Below are positions 27,274 to 35,003 of a stretch of 64,000 bases of DNA, in pieces (positions within the stretch are counted from its first letter, which is position 1; the number at the start of each line of letters is the position of its first letter). The position numbers were made by a program, and so were the translations under genes. The DNA comes from Novosphingobium sp. (lineage in GTDB: Bacteria > Pseudomonadota > Alphaproteobacteria > Sphingomonadales > Sphingomonadaceae): the NCBI RefSeq assembly GCF_027489515.1, contig NZ_JAIXZS010000083.1:1-64000 (forward strand). Direction: 5' to 3'. The notes beneath the pieces were generated by a model that did not search any database, was not told the DNA's origin, and saw only the letters and a program-made list of their open reading frames with translations.

Positions 27274-27848
27274 TTGGCTGCCGGAAGCGCGACGCCGATG
27301 ACCGCGGCCACCGAGCAGTTGTAGACCGAGCTCTCCGAGCCGAGGCACCAGTTGTAGTCGTTGTTCGACTGCGGGCGGACCTGCGGGCGGTCGCCCTCGT
27401 TGCGGTTGCACAGGCACTGCCCGCAGCTGGAGACGCCGCAGCAATCATTGTAGCTGATCACATAGGCGCGGCCGTCTGCCGGATTGGTGCAAGTGCCGAT
27501 CTAGGTGATCGGCGACATTTCGGTGCCCGGCGGGCAGGTGTTGACCGAGCCGCCGCAGCACGAGCAGAGGAACCCGTCGATTGCGCAATAGCGCCAGTAA
27601 TCGCACGAGGCCTGATCGCCCAGGTCCTGCTCGAGGCCGGAGACGATAGCCGGGCGCGATGCACCTGCTCCATGCGGGCCATGGGGTGCTTCGGGGGCAG
27701 GCGGAGTGGCTGCGCGGGCGACGGGCAGCAGCGGAATGGATGCCGCGCCCGTCATCCCGGCGCCCAACCACGCAAGCAGCGAGCGGCGCGATGTTCCCCG
27801 GGCAATCCCGCGCGCAAGGTTTTCAGTCAGCTTGTCGAAACGCGCCAT
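27270..27848 (-). pseudogene. TTQ amine dehydrogenase light chain with UAG in place of the quinone tryptophan
   Basis: Small subunit of a tryptophan tryptophylquinone amine dehydrogenase (MauA/AauA family). From the ATG at 27848 a twin-arginine signal (TSRRSLLAWLG) is followed by the cysteine-rich core CDYWRYCAIDGFLCSCCGG. Codon 116 is TAG (27501-27503). The same frame continues for 76 more residues with DCCG, CGQCLC and the second TTQ tryptophan at 167 (YNWCLG). The stop falls at the site of the first TTQ tryptophan: the motif CPPGT lies at the right distance before it, and 116 to 167 is 51 residues, the same spacing as Trp57-Trp108 in methylamine dehydrogenase. TGG to TAG is one base change. 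If UAG ends translation, no active light chain can form. The six disulfides' cysteines otherwise look intact. Confidence 0.85.
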
Positions 27849-27851
27849 GGA

Positions 27852-28451
27852 TCAGGCCTCCTGAGTAGCTTGGCGGCGGGCGAGAAATTCCTGGATCGAG
27901 GCGACGCCCCGCTCCTTGGCCTCGAAGAGGCTTTCGAGATGTTCGCGGCTGTTGACGAGGCCCAGGGAGGCGACGCGGCCTTCTTCATCGAGCAGCACGG
28001 CATACGGCAGCTTGGAGACCCCGAAGGCGCGGCCGAGCGCTTCGGAAAGGACCACCGGCATCGTTTCGAGACCGTGATCGCGCACCATCGCAAGATAGCC
28101 CGGCTTGCCGCCGTCCCCGGCCACAACGATATCGAGCCAGCCCGCTTCGGCGCGCGCGGCGCTGCGCACGATCGGGAGCAGCGACTTGCACATCGGGCAA
28201 TCGGGCGATGCGAAGAACAGCAGCTGGCTGCGCCCATCGCGCTGGCCGCCGATCGCAACGCCGATACCGTTCATGTCGGCAAGCGTCATCGGCGTAGCCT
28301 TTTCGCCCAGCGCCACCTTCTGGTGCAAGGTAAGCGCGCCGGCGGGGGCGATCCGTTCATGCAGCACTCCGACCTGACGCGCGAGCGCGGCGATCAGCAG
28401 GGCCTGTGCGATCACGGCTGTCCACAGCAGGATCTGGCTGGTCAGCATCAT
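27852..28451 (-). CDS. mauD: amine dehydrogenase maturation protein MauD
   Basis: A 199-aa thioredoxin-like protein with an N-terminal membrane anchor (about residues 5-25) and the redox motif DCPMCK in the middle. MauD is needed in the periplasm for correct disulfide formation in the light chain, which carries six disulfides. It overlaps mauE by four bases and ends three bases before the light-chain gene, as in mau and aau operons. Confidence 0.9.
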   Translation of the reverse strand: MMLTSQILLWTAVIAQALLIAALARQVGVLHERIAPAGALTLHQKVALGEKATPMTLADMNGIGVAIGGQRDGRSQLLFFASPDCPMCKSLLPIVRSAARAEAGWLDIVVAGDGGKPGYLAMVRDHGLETMPVVLSEALGRAFGVSKLPYAVLLDEEGRVASLGLVNSREHLESLFEAKERGVASIQEFLARRQATQEA

Positions 28452-28939
28452 GCGGTTCTCCAGTATGCTGTGGGGATGGCGATGAGTTCACTGGCCCCGA
28501 GGTAGAGTGCGAGGAGCCCGGCTGCCGCAAAGGGCGCATCGAGCGTGAAGGGGGCAGCAGGGAACAGCGCGATGATCCCCGCGAGCGCGGCAAGCCCAGC
28601 AGCACGCAGCACGAGCGCTGTGGTCACCGGCTTCGTGCGCGCCGCAAGATCGCAGCCGCAATCAAGGCTTTCGCCGCGCCGGCGGGCGAGGGCGAGAGCA
28701 TAAGCACTCCACACCAGCGCCGCGATCAGCGCGCCGACCATGCGCAGCGGCGCAGCGACGAGGCAGGCGGCCGCGACCAGTTCGAGCGTTCCGGCGAGGA
28801 TCAGCAGCAGCTGGCCCGGCACCGGACCAACGCCCGCCAGTCGCGCCGCCGCCCCGGCCAGCCGCTCGCGCGCGGTGGCCTTGTGTAGCGCCGAGGCGGC
28901 CAGCAGCGCCGCGCAGAACAGGACCAGCGCGGCCATCAT
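28448..28939 (-). CDS. mauE: amine dehydrogenase maturation membrane protein MauE
   Basis: A 163-aa membrane protein of the DoxX/MauE type with about four or five hydrophobic helices and a conserved Cys pair in ESLDCGCDL. It works with MauD in light-chain folding at the periplasmic face. The start codons overlap the heavy-chain stop (ATGATG with TGA), so 28936 is an equally possible start. Confidence 0.88.
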   Translation of the reverse strand: MMAALVLFCAALLAASALHKATARERLAGAAARLAGVGPVPGQLLLILAGTLELVAAACLVAAPLRMVGALIAALVWSAYALALARRRGESLDCGCDLAARTKPVTTALVLRAAGLAALAGIIALFPAAPFTLDAPFAAAGLLALYLGASELIAIPTAYWRTA

Positions 28940-30117
28940 GGCACCTGGATCAGGATCGGATTGGCCGCCACGGTCGCTCCCAGCGAGCGCACGAAGGCGC
29001 CGCTTGCCGCGTCATAGACATCGATTTCCCCGCTCGCCTGCGCGGCCACCAGATGCGGCGTGGTTTCCTTCGTCACTGCGATGGCGAGGGTCTGCCCTTT
29101 CAACGGAATGCGCAGGGTGCGCGCCTTCTTCGCCGGATCGACGACCCAGACTTCGGTGCCGCCATCCTTGTGGCTGCCTTCCTTGCCGTAGGGGCTCATC
29201 AGCACATAGAGCTTGCCGGAAGCATCGGCATTGATGACCTGCCAACCGCCGGGGCGCCATTCGGGCGCGCCGCCATCGGCGGTGCCGACGCTGAACGAAC
29301 CCGGCAGTGGTCTCGCGACGGTGCCGGAAAGGTCAAAGCCCTGGATCATGCCGTGGAAGCTGACGAACCACGCCGTCGTGCCGACCATGGCTGGCGTGCC
29401 AAACAGCGGCTGGTTGTCGATATCCTGCACCTTGGGCACCGACTTCGACGATGCGGTGGCGCCGTTGGCATCCAGCGTCACGCTGAACAGCGAACCATCG
29501 GCGCAGAGGCTGGTGAAGCCGCGCGCGCCGGTGGGATAGATCTGCGAACAGCCGGGAAGATCGATTTCGCCCAGCACCTTGCGGGCATCGAGATCGACCA
29601 CGGTGACCGATTGCGCGGGAGTGAAGTTGGCAACAAGCGCCCACTTGCCGCCATTGGTCAGCTGGAACAGGTGCGGGTACGTGACCGACTGCTGGCGCTT
29701 GCCGCCGGGCAGCACTATCTCGCCCTTGGGCTGGAGCGTCGTCATGTCCCAGATGGTGATCGCGTCGGTCCGCTCGCCGCGGGTCAGCCGGGTGTAGAAT
29801 GTCTCGGCCGTGTAGATCTCGCCCTTGTCCTTGGCGATGAACGCGTTGGCAAACTGCGCCGCGCGGACGAGACCTTTGAGCGGCTGGACCGGATTGGCCG
29901 TATCCACCACTGCGATGCGGCCATCCATGATCGCGTTGAAATGGAAATCGTGCACCGTCACCCAGCTCTGCGGCCAGACGGTGGGAAGCTTCGCGACGCT
30001 CGGCAGGCTTTCTTCCGCCAGCGGCTGCGGGAAACGGCTGTCGGCCGCTGCAGCAGGCGAGGCGAGCGCTGCGGAGAGGCACAGAGCAGATGCGAAAACA
30101 GGCGCGATCAATCGCAT
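28936..30117 (-). CDS. TTQ amine dehydrogenase heavy chain
   Basis: A 393-aa secreted subunit (MauB/AauB family). A signal peptide (to about SPAAAA) is followed by a seven-bladed beta-propeller of the quinohaemoprotein amine dehydrogenase type (DFHFNAIMDGRIAVVD, GCSQIYPTGARGFTSLC, FVSFHGMIQGFDLSG). It binds two light chains in the periplasm. The gene order heavy chain-E-D-light chain without mauF and mauG is closer to the aromatic amine dehydrogenase (aau) operon than to the methylamine (mau) operon, so arylalkylamines are the more likely substrates. AAGGGG precedes the ATG. The heavy chain itself shows no damage. Confidence 0.9.
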   Translation of the reverse strand: MRLIAPVFASALCLSAALASPAAAADSRFPQPLAEESLPSVAKLPTVWPQSWVTVHDFHFNAIMDGRIAVVDTANPVQPLKGLVRAAQFANAFIAKDKGEIYTAETFYTRLTRGERTDAITIWDMTTLQPKGEIVLPGGKRQQSVTYPHLFQLTNGGKWALVANFTPAQSVTVVDLDARKVLGEIDLPGCSQIYPTGARGFTSLCADGSLFSVTLDANGATASSKSVPKVQDIDNQPLFGTPAMVGTTAWFVSFHGMIQGFDLSGTVARPLPGSFSVGTADGGAPEWRPGGWQVINADASGKLYVLMSPYGKEGSHKDGGTEVWVVDPAKKARTLRIPLKGQTLAIAVTKETTPHLVAAQASGEIDVYDAASGAFVRSLGATVAANPILIQVP

Positions 30118-30272
30118 TCTATTCCCCTTTCAAAACGGGCGGACCCCGCTTTCCCTGCTGCAGGATGGCCCCTTGGGCATAAAATTGTCAACTGTCCTAA
30201 ATTGGACGATGGACATAAATTCGTCTTGCGTTAGGTTGATCCCAATCTGGCAAGGAAATGCGGGAGTAACGG
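30118..30272. promoter_or_regulatory. divergent promoter region of the amine dehydrogenase operon and TetR gene
   Basis: An AT-richer gap with several short inverted repeats, the clearest being TGTCC (30193-30197) with GGACA (30211-30215) and GACGA (30205-30209) with TCGTC (30221-30225). These overlap and would suit a TetR operator, though none is as convincing as the one at 10652. Confidence 0.4.
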
Positions 30273-30926
30273 ATGGATGGCATGCCGAAGCTGGTCACCG
30301 ATCTGCTCATGCCCGATCGCGATGGCGGCTATGCCAAGGGCTATGAGACGCGCGAGCTTATCCTTCGCACCGCGCTGCACATCCTGATCGAAGAGGGCTA
30401 CCGCGCCATGTCGATGCGCCGGATCGCGGCTGCTTGCGGCATGCGCCTCGGCAACCTGACGTACCATTATCCGACGCGTGAGGATCTCGTTCGTGAACTG
30501 CTGAATGCAGTGATCAGTAGCTACGAGTTGGAGTTTGGTGCGATTGTCCATGCACCGGGGCTCGCGCCGGAAGAACGGCTTATGCGGCTATGCAGCCTCA
30601 TCATCGAGGACATCGGCAGCAAGAAAACGACGCGGCTGTTCCCGGAGCTGTGGGCACTCGCGAACCATGACGCGTTTGTCTACGAACGCGTCCACGAGCT
30701 TTACGACCGCGCCCGCGCGCCACTGGTGGAAATCATCGCGGAAATGCGGCCCGATCTGTCGGAAGCGCACCGGCTGGATCTCGCGCTGTTCATCTCCGCC
30801 TCGATGGAAGGCCTCACCGTTTTCGCAGGATACCAGATGCCGTTTGCGCAGCGGATGCCGGCGGTGGAGCAGATCGCGATCCGCTCGTTCATCGATATCG
30901 TGCGAAGCTACCTTCCCGTGCTCTGA
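30273..30926 (+). CDS. TetR-family regulator
   Basis: A 217-aa protein with an N-terminal helix-turn-helix (ETRELILRTALHILIEEGYR ... RRIAAACGMRLGNLTYHYPT, about residues 25-72) and a helical ligand domain. GGGAG lies six bases before the ATG. Being divergent from the amine dehydrogenase operon, it is the probable regulator of that operon and perhaps of the TonB receptor and ligase beyond it. The inducer is unknown. Confidence 0.85.
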   Translation: MDGMPKLVTDLLMPDRDGGYAKGYETRELILRTALHILIEEGYRAMSMRRIAAACGMRLGNLTYHYPTREDLVRELLNAVISSYELEFGAIVHAPGLAPEERLMRLCSLIIEDIGSKKTTRLFPELWALANHDAFVYERVHELYDRARAPLVEIIAEMRPDLSEAHRLDLALFISASMEGLTVFAGYQMPFAQRMPAVEQIAIRSFIDIVRSYLPVL

Positions 30927-30933
30927 AAGCACA

Positions 30934-30968
30934 GGTGGCCCCGATGCGGTGAAAGCATCGGAGCCACC
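30934..30968. terminator. bidirectional stem-loop between convergent genes
   Basis: GGTGGC-c-CCGATGC, a 7-base loop, then GCATCGG-a-GCCACC: 13 paired bases with one opposed mismatch. It lies between the stops of the TetR gene and the RTX gene. There is no long T-run, but the position and strength fit a shared terminator. Confidence 0.7.
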
Positions 30969-30991
30969 GTGGTTGGCTGAATGACAGGGGA

Positions 30992-32272
30992 TCAGAGAAC
31001 CAGATCGGCAAGCTCCAGCGGGGTTGTCCCGTCGATGCGGATGGCGAAATCGGCCGTCCCGTCGCCGTCGGTGTCACCCAGAAGCAGCATCTTCGAGGTG
31101 CTGATCTTGAGCATCAGTTCCCCTGCAGCGCCCGTGAAGCGGTCGGTGCCGATGAAGCTGAACGCCTGATCCCCGGCAGTGCCGCTGTCGGCATCGATGC
31201 CCGAAAGATCGATCACATCGCCCTGCGCGTGGCTGAAGTCGGTAATGCGATCCACGTTCCTGAGGCCAAGGGCATCATTGCCGTTGAAGATGAACTGATC
31301 GGCGCCGAGGCCCCCGGTCAGCCGGTCCGCTCCGGTGCCGCCCGCAAGTGTGTCGTTGCCGTCACCGCCGTTCAGCCGGTCATCGCCCGCGTTCCCGTTC
31401 AGCGTGTCATTGCCCAGATCACCGTTGATCCGGTCGTTGTCCGCGCCGCCGGAGATGCTGTCATCGCCAGCGCCGCCGAAGATCTTGTCGTTGCCTCGAT
31501 CGCCGCGCAGCGTGTCGTCACCGAGGTCACCCTTGATCGTGTCGTCGCCCGATCCGCCCGAGGCATCGTCGTCGCCTGAACCACCGGTGACGACATCGTC
31601 GCCACTGTCGCCCGAGAGATGATCGTCTCCGTTGCCGCCAGAAACCGAATCGTCGCCCGTGCCGCCGCTCACGATATCGTCGTCATCGCCGCCACTGACC
31701 CGGTCATCTCCGCGCCCGCCGTGGATATCATCGAAACCGCTACCACCGGAGAGAGTATCGTTGCCGAGATCGCCCGAGAGCGTGTCGTCACCGGCATCAC
31801 CGCGCAGATGATCATCGCCGCCACCACCGCGGATGTGGTCATCGCCGAAGCCGCCACGGGTGTCGTCGTTGCCGTCGGTGCCATCTACGCTGTCGTCGTC
31901 GCTGCCGTCTTCATCAAGGTTATGGCGTCCGCCATGCTGGTGCAGTTCAGGGATCAGATCATCGCCGCCGTGACCGCCGCCACCACCGCCGCCGCCGTTA
32001 CCCGTGTCGATGGGCGTTCCATCCAGCGTCGTGAAGCTCGTCACCGGCTTGGTATAGAGCGAGGGATCATCGGTTGTATCGGCGGTCTGCCGGAACACCT
32101 GGAGCCGGATGTAGTTCGCAAAGGTCGAAGTCAGCGTAACGTCGCCGGTGCCCGCGTCGAACGACAGCGTCTGGTTGAGCTTGAGATCCTCGGCCTCGAA
32201 CGTGCCGGCATCGTTCTGCTCGAACCAGTTGATCGTGTCGCCATTGACGACAAACTTGTAGAGATCGGACAT
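30992..32272 (-). CDS. RTX-type calcium-binding repeat protein (type I secretion substrate)
   Basis: A 426-aa acidic protein. Residues 1 to about 95 are a distinct N-terminal domain, followed by a glycine run and a Gly/His linker. Residues about 130-350 consist of many tandem nonapeptides of the form GGxGxDxxx (DDHLRGDAGDDTLSGDLGND and similar), which fold into a calcium-binding parallel beta-roll. The last 100 residues (GADQFIFNGNDALGLRNV, DRITDFSHAQGDVIDLSGID) are the serralysin/M10 C-terminal domain used as a type I secretion signal. No catalytic domain is visible, so it may be a surface or matrix protein. It is divergent from the ECF sigma factor gene and may belong to its regulon. Confidence 0.88.
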   Translation of the reverse strand: MSDLYKFVVNGDTINWFEQNDAGTFEAEDLKLNQTLSFDAGTGDVTLTSTFANYIRLQVFRQTADTTDDPSLYTKPVTSFTTLDGTPIDTGNGGGGGGGGHGGDDLIPELHQHGGRHNLDEDGSDDDSVDGTDGNDDTRGGFGDDHIRGGGGDDHLRGDAGDDTLSGDLGNDTLSGGSGFDDIHGGRGDDRVSGGDDDDIVSGGTGDDSVSGGNGDDHLSGDSGDDVVTGGSGDDDASGGSGDDTIKGDLGDDTLRGDRGNDKIFGGAGDDSISGGADNDRINGDLGNDTLNGNAGDDRLNGGDGNDTLAGGTGADRLTGGLGADQFIFNGNDALGLRNVDRITDFSHAQGDVIDLSGIDADSGTAGDQAFSFIGTDRFTGAAGELMLKISTSKMLLLGDTDGDGTADFAIRIDGTTPLELADLVL

Positions 32273-32566
32273 TGCGTGGTTCCCCTTCCAAAAACGGCCC
32301 GGTGGCGAGGAAGCCCTCCTGGCGCGGTGTTCGCAGCTACAACGCGGCGCGCCGCCGACTTATTCCGGCCCGATCTGCATTTTTTGCGTGGCGATTGGTC
32401 TATTATGGTGCCATTCTGGTTAACGGCCCTTCTCGGAAATCGCATATTTGCGTTCTTTATCATAAACTTGCGTTGTCCGTCGCGCCGTCACTCGGGTAAA
32501 GTTTGTAAATTTATCTTTGCACCCCGCGAATAGACAGGCCGCCCATTCGTTGAGACAAACGGAGGC
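32273..32566. promoter_or_regulatory. divergent promoter region between the RTX and sigma factor genes
   Basis: No gene seen. The right half (about 32400-32530) is much lower in GC than the neighbouring genes, and the ribosome-binding sites of both genes lie at its edges. It should carry the RTX promoter and the autoregulated ECF sigma promoter; I could not pick out a trustworthy -35/-10 pair by eye. Confidence 0.5.
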
Positions 32567-33109
32567 ATGATGGGTGTAGCGACAGAGAGATGCGGAGCAG
32601 ACGCGGTGCGCACGCGCATTGTCGCGTTTCTGCCGCGCCTTCGCCGCTTCTGCCGCGGCCTGTGCGGCGGCGACGTCGACCGCGGCGATGATCTGCTGCA
32701 GGCCGCAGTCGAACGCGCGCTGGCGCGGATCGAACAGTGGCAGGAGGGCACCAGCCTCGAGAACTGGCTGTTTCGACTGACCACGAACTTGCACATCGAC
32801 CAGTTTCGCAGCCAGAAGAGCAAGGGGATCAAGGTCGATGTTGAAGCGGCGTTTGAACTGCCGGGCGATGACGAACTGGAGCGTCTTGAATTCCGCTCCG
32901 AGCTCGAAGCGGTGCGCGACGCGCTGGCGGCGATGGCGCCGGAGCTCAATGCGGTGATGACGGCGGTTGTGCTCGATGGGCAGAGCTACCGGGAAGCGGC
33001 CGATCTGCTCGGCATCCCGATCGGTACGGTGATGAGCCGGCTCTCTCGCGCGCGGCACTTTGTCGAGGTCTACGTGCGGCGGGGACCCGAAAGGATGGTG
33101 GCGGCATGA
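32567..33109 (+). CDS. ECF-type RNA polymerase sigma factor
   Basis: A 180-aa sigma-70 family protein with only regions 2 and 4. Region 2 shows GDDLLQAAVERALARIEQW and WLFRLTTNLHIDQFRSQ (about residues 43-90). Region 4 shows AMAPELNAVMTAVVLDGQSYREAADLLGIPIGTVMSRLSRAR (about 126-165). Two ATGs (32567 and 32570) follow GGAGG; the second is better spaced. It overlaps the anti-sigma gene (ATGA), the usual pairing for an ECF factor kept silent by its partner. Targets probably include its own operon and the divergent RTX gene. Confidence 0.9.
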   Translation: MMGVATERCGADAVRTRIVAFLPRLRRFCRGLCGGDVDRGDDLLQAAVERALARIEQWQEGTSLENWLFRLTTNLHIDQFRSQKSKGIKVDVEAAFELPGDDELERLEFRSELEAVRDALAAMAPELNAVMTAVVLDGQSYREAADLLGIPIGTVMSRLSRARHFVEVYVRRGPERMVAA

Positions 33110-33786
33110 CGCGTGATGAACTGAACCCGGAAGGCGCAATGCCCGATGACGAAACACTGGCCGCCTGGCTGGACGGCGCGCTGGATGCGGAAGGAGCTCG
33201 ACGCATGACCGAACTTGCAGCGCGGCATGAAGCCCTCGCCCGGCGGGTGGAGCGGATGCGCCATGTCGATGATCTCGTGCGGCTGGCCGTGCCCGCTGAA
33301 GAGGCGGTGCCTCCTGCGCTGCTGGAGCGGCTAGGGCTCGCTCCCGCGGGAGAAGCGAAGGTCGTCAGCCTTGCCGATGCCCGGGCAGCGCGTGCGCAAC
33401 CTGCGGTCGCGCGGCGATCGGGGGGCGTGCTGCTGCGGATGGCTGCGCAGTTGGCGCTGGTAGCAGGCGTCGGGCTGGCGGTGCTCGTCCTCGCGCGTCC
33501 CGCCGAGCGCGTGCAGGATCCGGCTGCGGCCTATCGCGCGCTGGGTACGTCGCCCGGTGCCGCAGCCCGCTCGGCAAACGCGCTGATCCGCTTTGCCCCC
33601 GGTATCGCGGCGTCCGAGGCAGACCGGATCGCCCGAGGCGCAGGGATCAGGCTGATCGGCGAGCCCAATGCCGCCGGCGCGTGGAAGGCGGTGGTTGAAC
33701 CGGGGCGCCGTGCGGCTTCGCTGGAGGCGCTGCGCGCCGACACCCGAGTGATGATGGCCGAACCGATTGACGGTAAAACCCCGTGA
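33106..33786 (+). CDS. membrane anti-sigma factor with a subtilase-propeptide-like C-terminal domain
   Basis: A 226-aa protein. Residues 10-60 are a short anti-sigma segment (DDETLAAWLDGALDAEGARRM) without a zinc HxxxCxxC motif. A single membrane helix is at about 112-130 (LVAGVGLAVLVLA). The periplasmic part, about 158-222, reads NALIRFAPGIAASEADRIA ... AWKAVVEPG ... SLEALRADTRVMMAEPIDG, which has the pattern of the propeptide/inhibitor I9 domain that precedes subtilases (strand, helix, strand, then L..d.RV..AEP). The very next gene encodes a subtilase. This suggests that signal transduction works through contact or cleavage between the two. The domain assignment is my reading of a pattern, not a search result. 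Confidence 0.75.
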   Translation: MTRDELNPEGAMPDDETLAAWLDGALDAEGARRMTELAARHEALARRVERMRHVDDLVRLAVPAEEAVPPALLERLGLAPAGEAKVVSLADARAARAQPAVARRSGGVLLRMAAQLALVAGVGLAVLVLARPAERVQDPAAAYRALGTSPGAAARSANALIRFAPGIAASEADRIARGAGIRLIGEPNAAGAWKAVVEPGRRAASLEALRADTRVMMAEPIDGKTP

Positions 33787-35003
33787 TCCGCAGCCTCGCC
33801 TTGCTCGCCGCGATGCTGCTGGCCTTCGGCACCGCAGTGACCGTCAGGGCGGCCGAAGCACCGGCGGCAGCGGACGTGGCCGGAACCGGACGGGTCATGG
33901 TGATGCTGCGGCTGGGAGCGGAGCATTACCGTGCCGGCGGTGACTATGGCGGCGCCTATGGCGATGCGATGGGCGAGCAGGCGCGGCTGCGGCTTGCCCG
34001 CAGGATCGCGCGCGAGCACGGCCTCAACGTGGTCGAGGCCTGGCCCATGCAGCTGGTCGGGGTCGATTGCGTCGTCATGGAAATCCGCGACGGGCGGAGC
34101 CCTGATGCGGTTGCGGCCGAGCTGACGGCTTTGCCGGGCGTCGCCTGGTCGCAGCCGCTCAACGAATTTCACATGCAGGCCGCCGCGCCTGCGCCCGTCT
34201 ACAACGATCGGCTGGCGGCGGCGCAGCCCTGGCACCTTGCGCCGCTACACAAGCTGGCAACCGGCAAGGGCGAGACTATCGCGATCATCGACAGCCGGAT
34301 CGATACGAGCCACCCGGATCTTGCCGGCCAGATCGCGACCATGCGCGATTTCACGCCGCCAGGCCGCGCTGCGCCCGAGCGGCATGGCACCGGCATAGCC
34401 GGGATCATCGGCGCGCGCGCGGGCAACGGCATGGGCATAGCGGGCGTCGCGCCCGGCGCGCGGATCCTTGGCCTGAGGGCCTGCTGGGAGCGGCCCTATG
34501 GCGGCACGACCGTGTGTGACACACTCAGCCTTGCCAAGGCGCTCACCTTTGCGATCGAGAACCGCGCCGACGTGATCAACCTCTCGCTGACGGGGCCGCA
34601 GGACCGCCTGCTCGAAGGCCTGATCGGACTGGGTCTAGCGCGCGGAGCCACGATTGTTGCGGCGGTGGACGCGCAGAATCCGCGCGCCAGTTTTCCCGCT
34701 TTTGTTCCCGGCGTGGTTCCGGTTGCGGCGGCGCGCTTGTCAGGCGGTGAACCGCCTGTCTACATTGCACCGGGGCAGGATGTGCCGACCACGGAGCCGG
34801 AGGGGAAATGGAGCGTCGTCAGCGGCAGTTCGTTTGCTGCGGCTCATGTCAGCGGGCTGGCCGCCTTGCTGCGCCAGCTTTCGCGCAGCGGGCGAGGCGC
34901 AGCTTCGGGTTTGCTGCTCGGACCGCGCGGCGTGATCGATGCCTGCTTGCTCGTCGGACGGACCGCGCGGCTTGATGTCGCGGCGTGCGAGGTTGGGCAC
35001 TGA
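33783..35003 (+). CDS. secreted S8 (subtilisin-like) serine peptidase
   Basis: A 406-aa subtilase with a signal peptide (to about TVRAAEA) and an own propeptide-like region (37-130) ending AAELTALPGVAWSQPLNEF. The catalytic triad is Asp170 in AIIDSRIDTSHPDL, His201 in RHGTGIAGIIG and Ser350 in SGSSFAAAHVSG. The oxyanion-Asn region is altered (VAAVDAQNP instead of the usual AAAGN). Translation starts at GTG 33783, overlapping the anti-sigma stop. It is probably periplasmic or at the cell surface. Context suggests it acts on, or is inhibited by, the anti-sigma periplasmic domain, or that it processes the RTX protein. Confidence 0.88.
   Translation: MIRSLALLAAMLLAFGTAVTVRAAEAPAAADVAGTGRVMVMLRLGAEHYRAGGDYGGAYGDAMGEQARLRLARRIAREHGLNVVEAWPMQLVGVDCVVMEIRDGRSPDAVAAELTALPGVAWSQPLNEFHMQAAAPAPVYNDRLAAAQPWHLAPLHKLATGKGETIAIIDSRIDTSHPDLAGQIATMRDFTPPGRAAPERHGTGIAGIIGARAGNGMGIAGVAPGARILGLRACWERPYGGTTVCDTLSLAKALTFAIENRADVINLSLTGPQDRLLEGLIGLGLARGATIVAAVDAQNPRASFPAFVPGVVPVAAARLSGGEPPVYIAPGQDVPTTEPEGKWSVVSGSSFAAAHVSGLAALLRQLSRSGRGAASGLLLGPRGVIDACLLVGRTARLDVAACEVGH

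Noticed and set aside
27501..27503. UAG as a pyrrolysine codon, because pyrrolysine is known from methylamine enzymes
   Set aside because: Pyrrolysine occurs in corrinoid methyltransferases, which are unrelated to TTQ dehydrogenases. The position aligns with tryptophan, and no pyl genes are seen in the window.
5898..27503. Genome-wide reassignment of UAG to an amino acid
   Set aside because: Several intact genes here (mdlC, the TetR gene at 10708, an AraC gene, the cupin) end in TAG at the expected C-terminus, so UAG still terminates.
31300..31880. Tandem DNA repeats possibly forming a CRISPR or minisatellite
   Set aside because: The repetition follows the nonapeptide codons of the RTX protein, is degenerate at DNA level and has no spacer structure.
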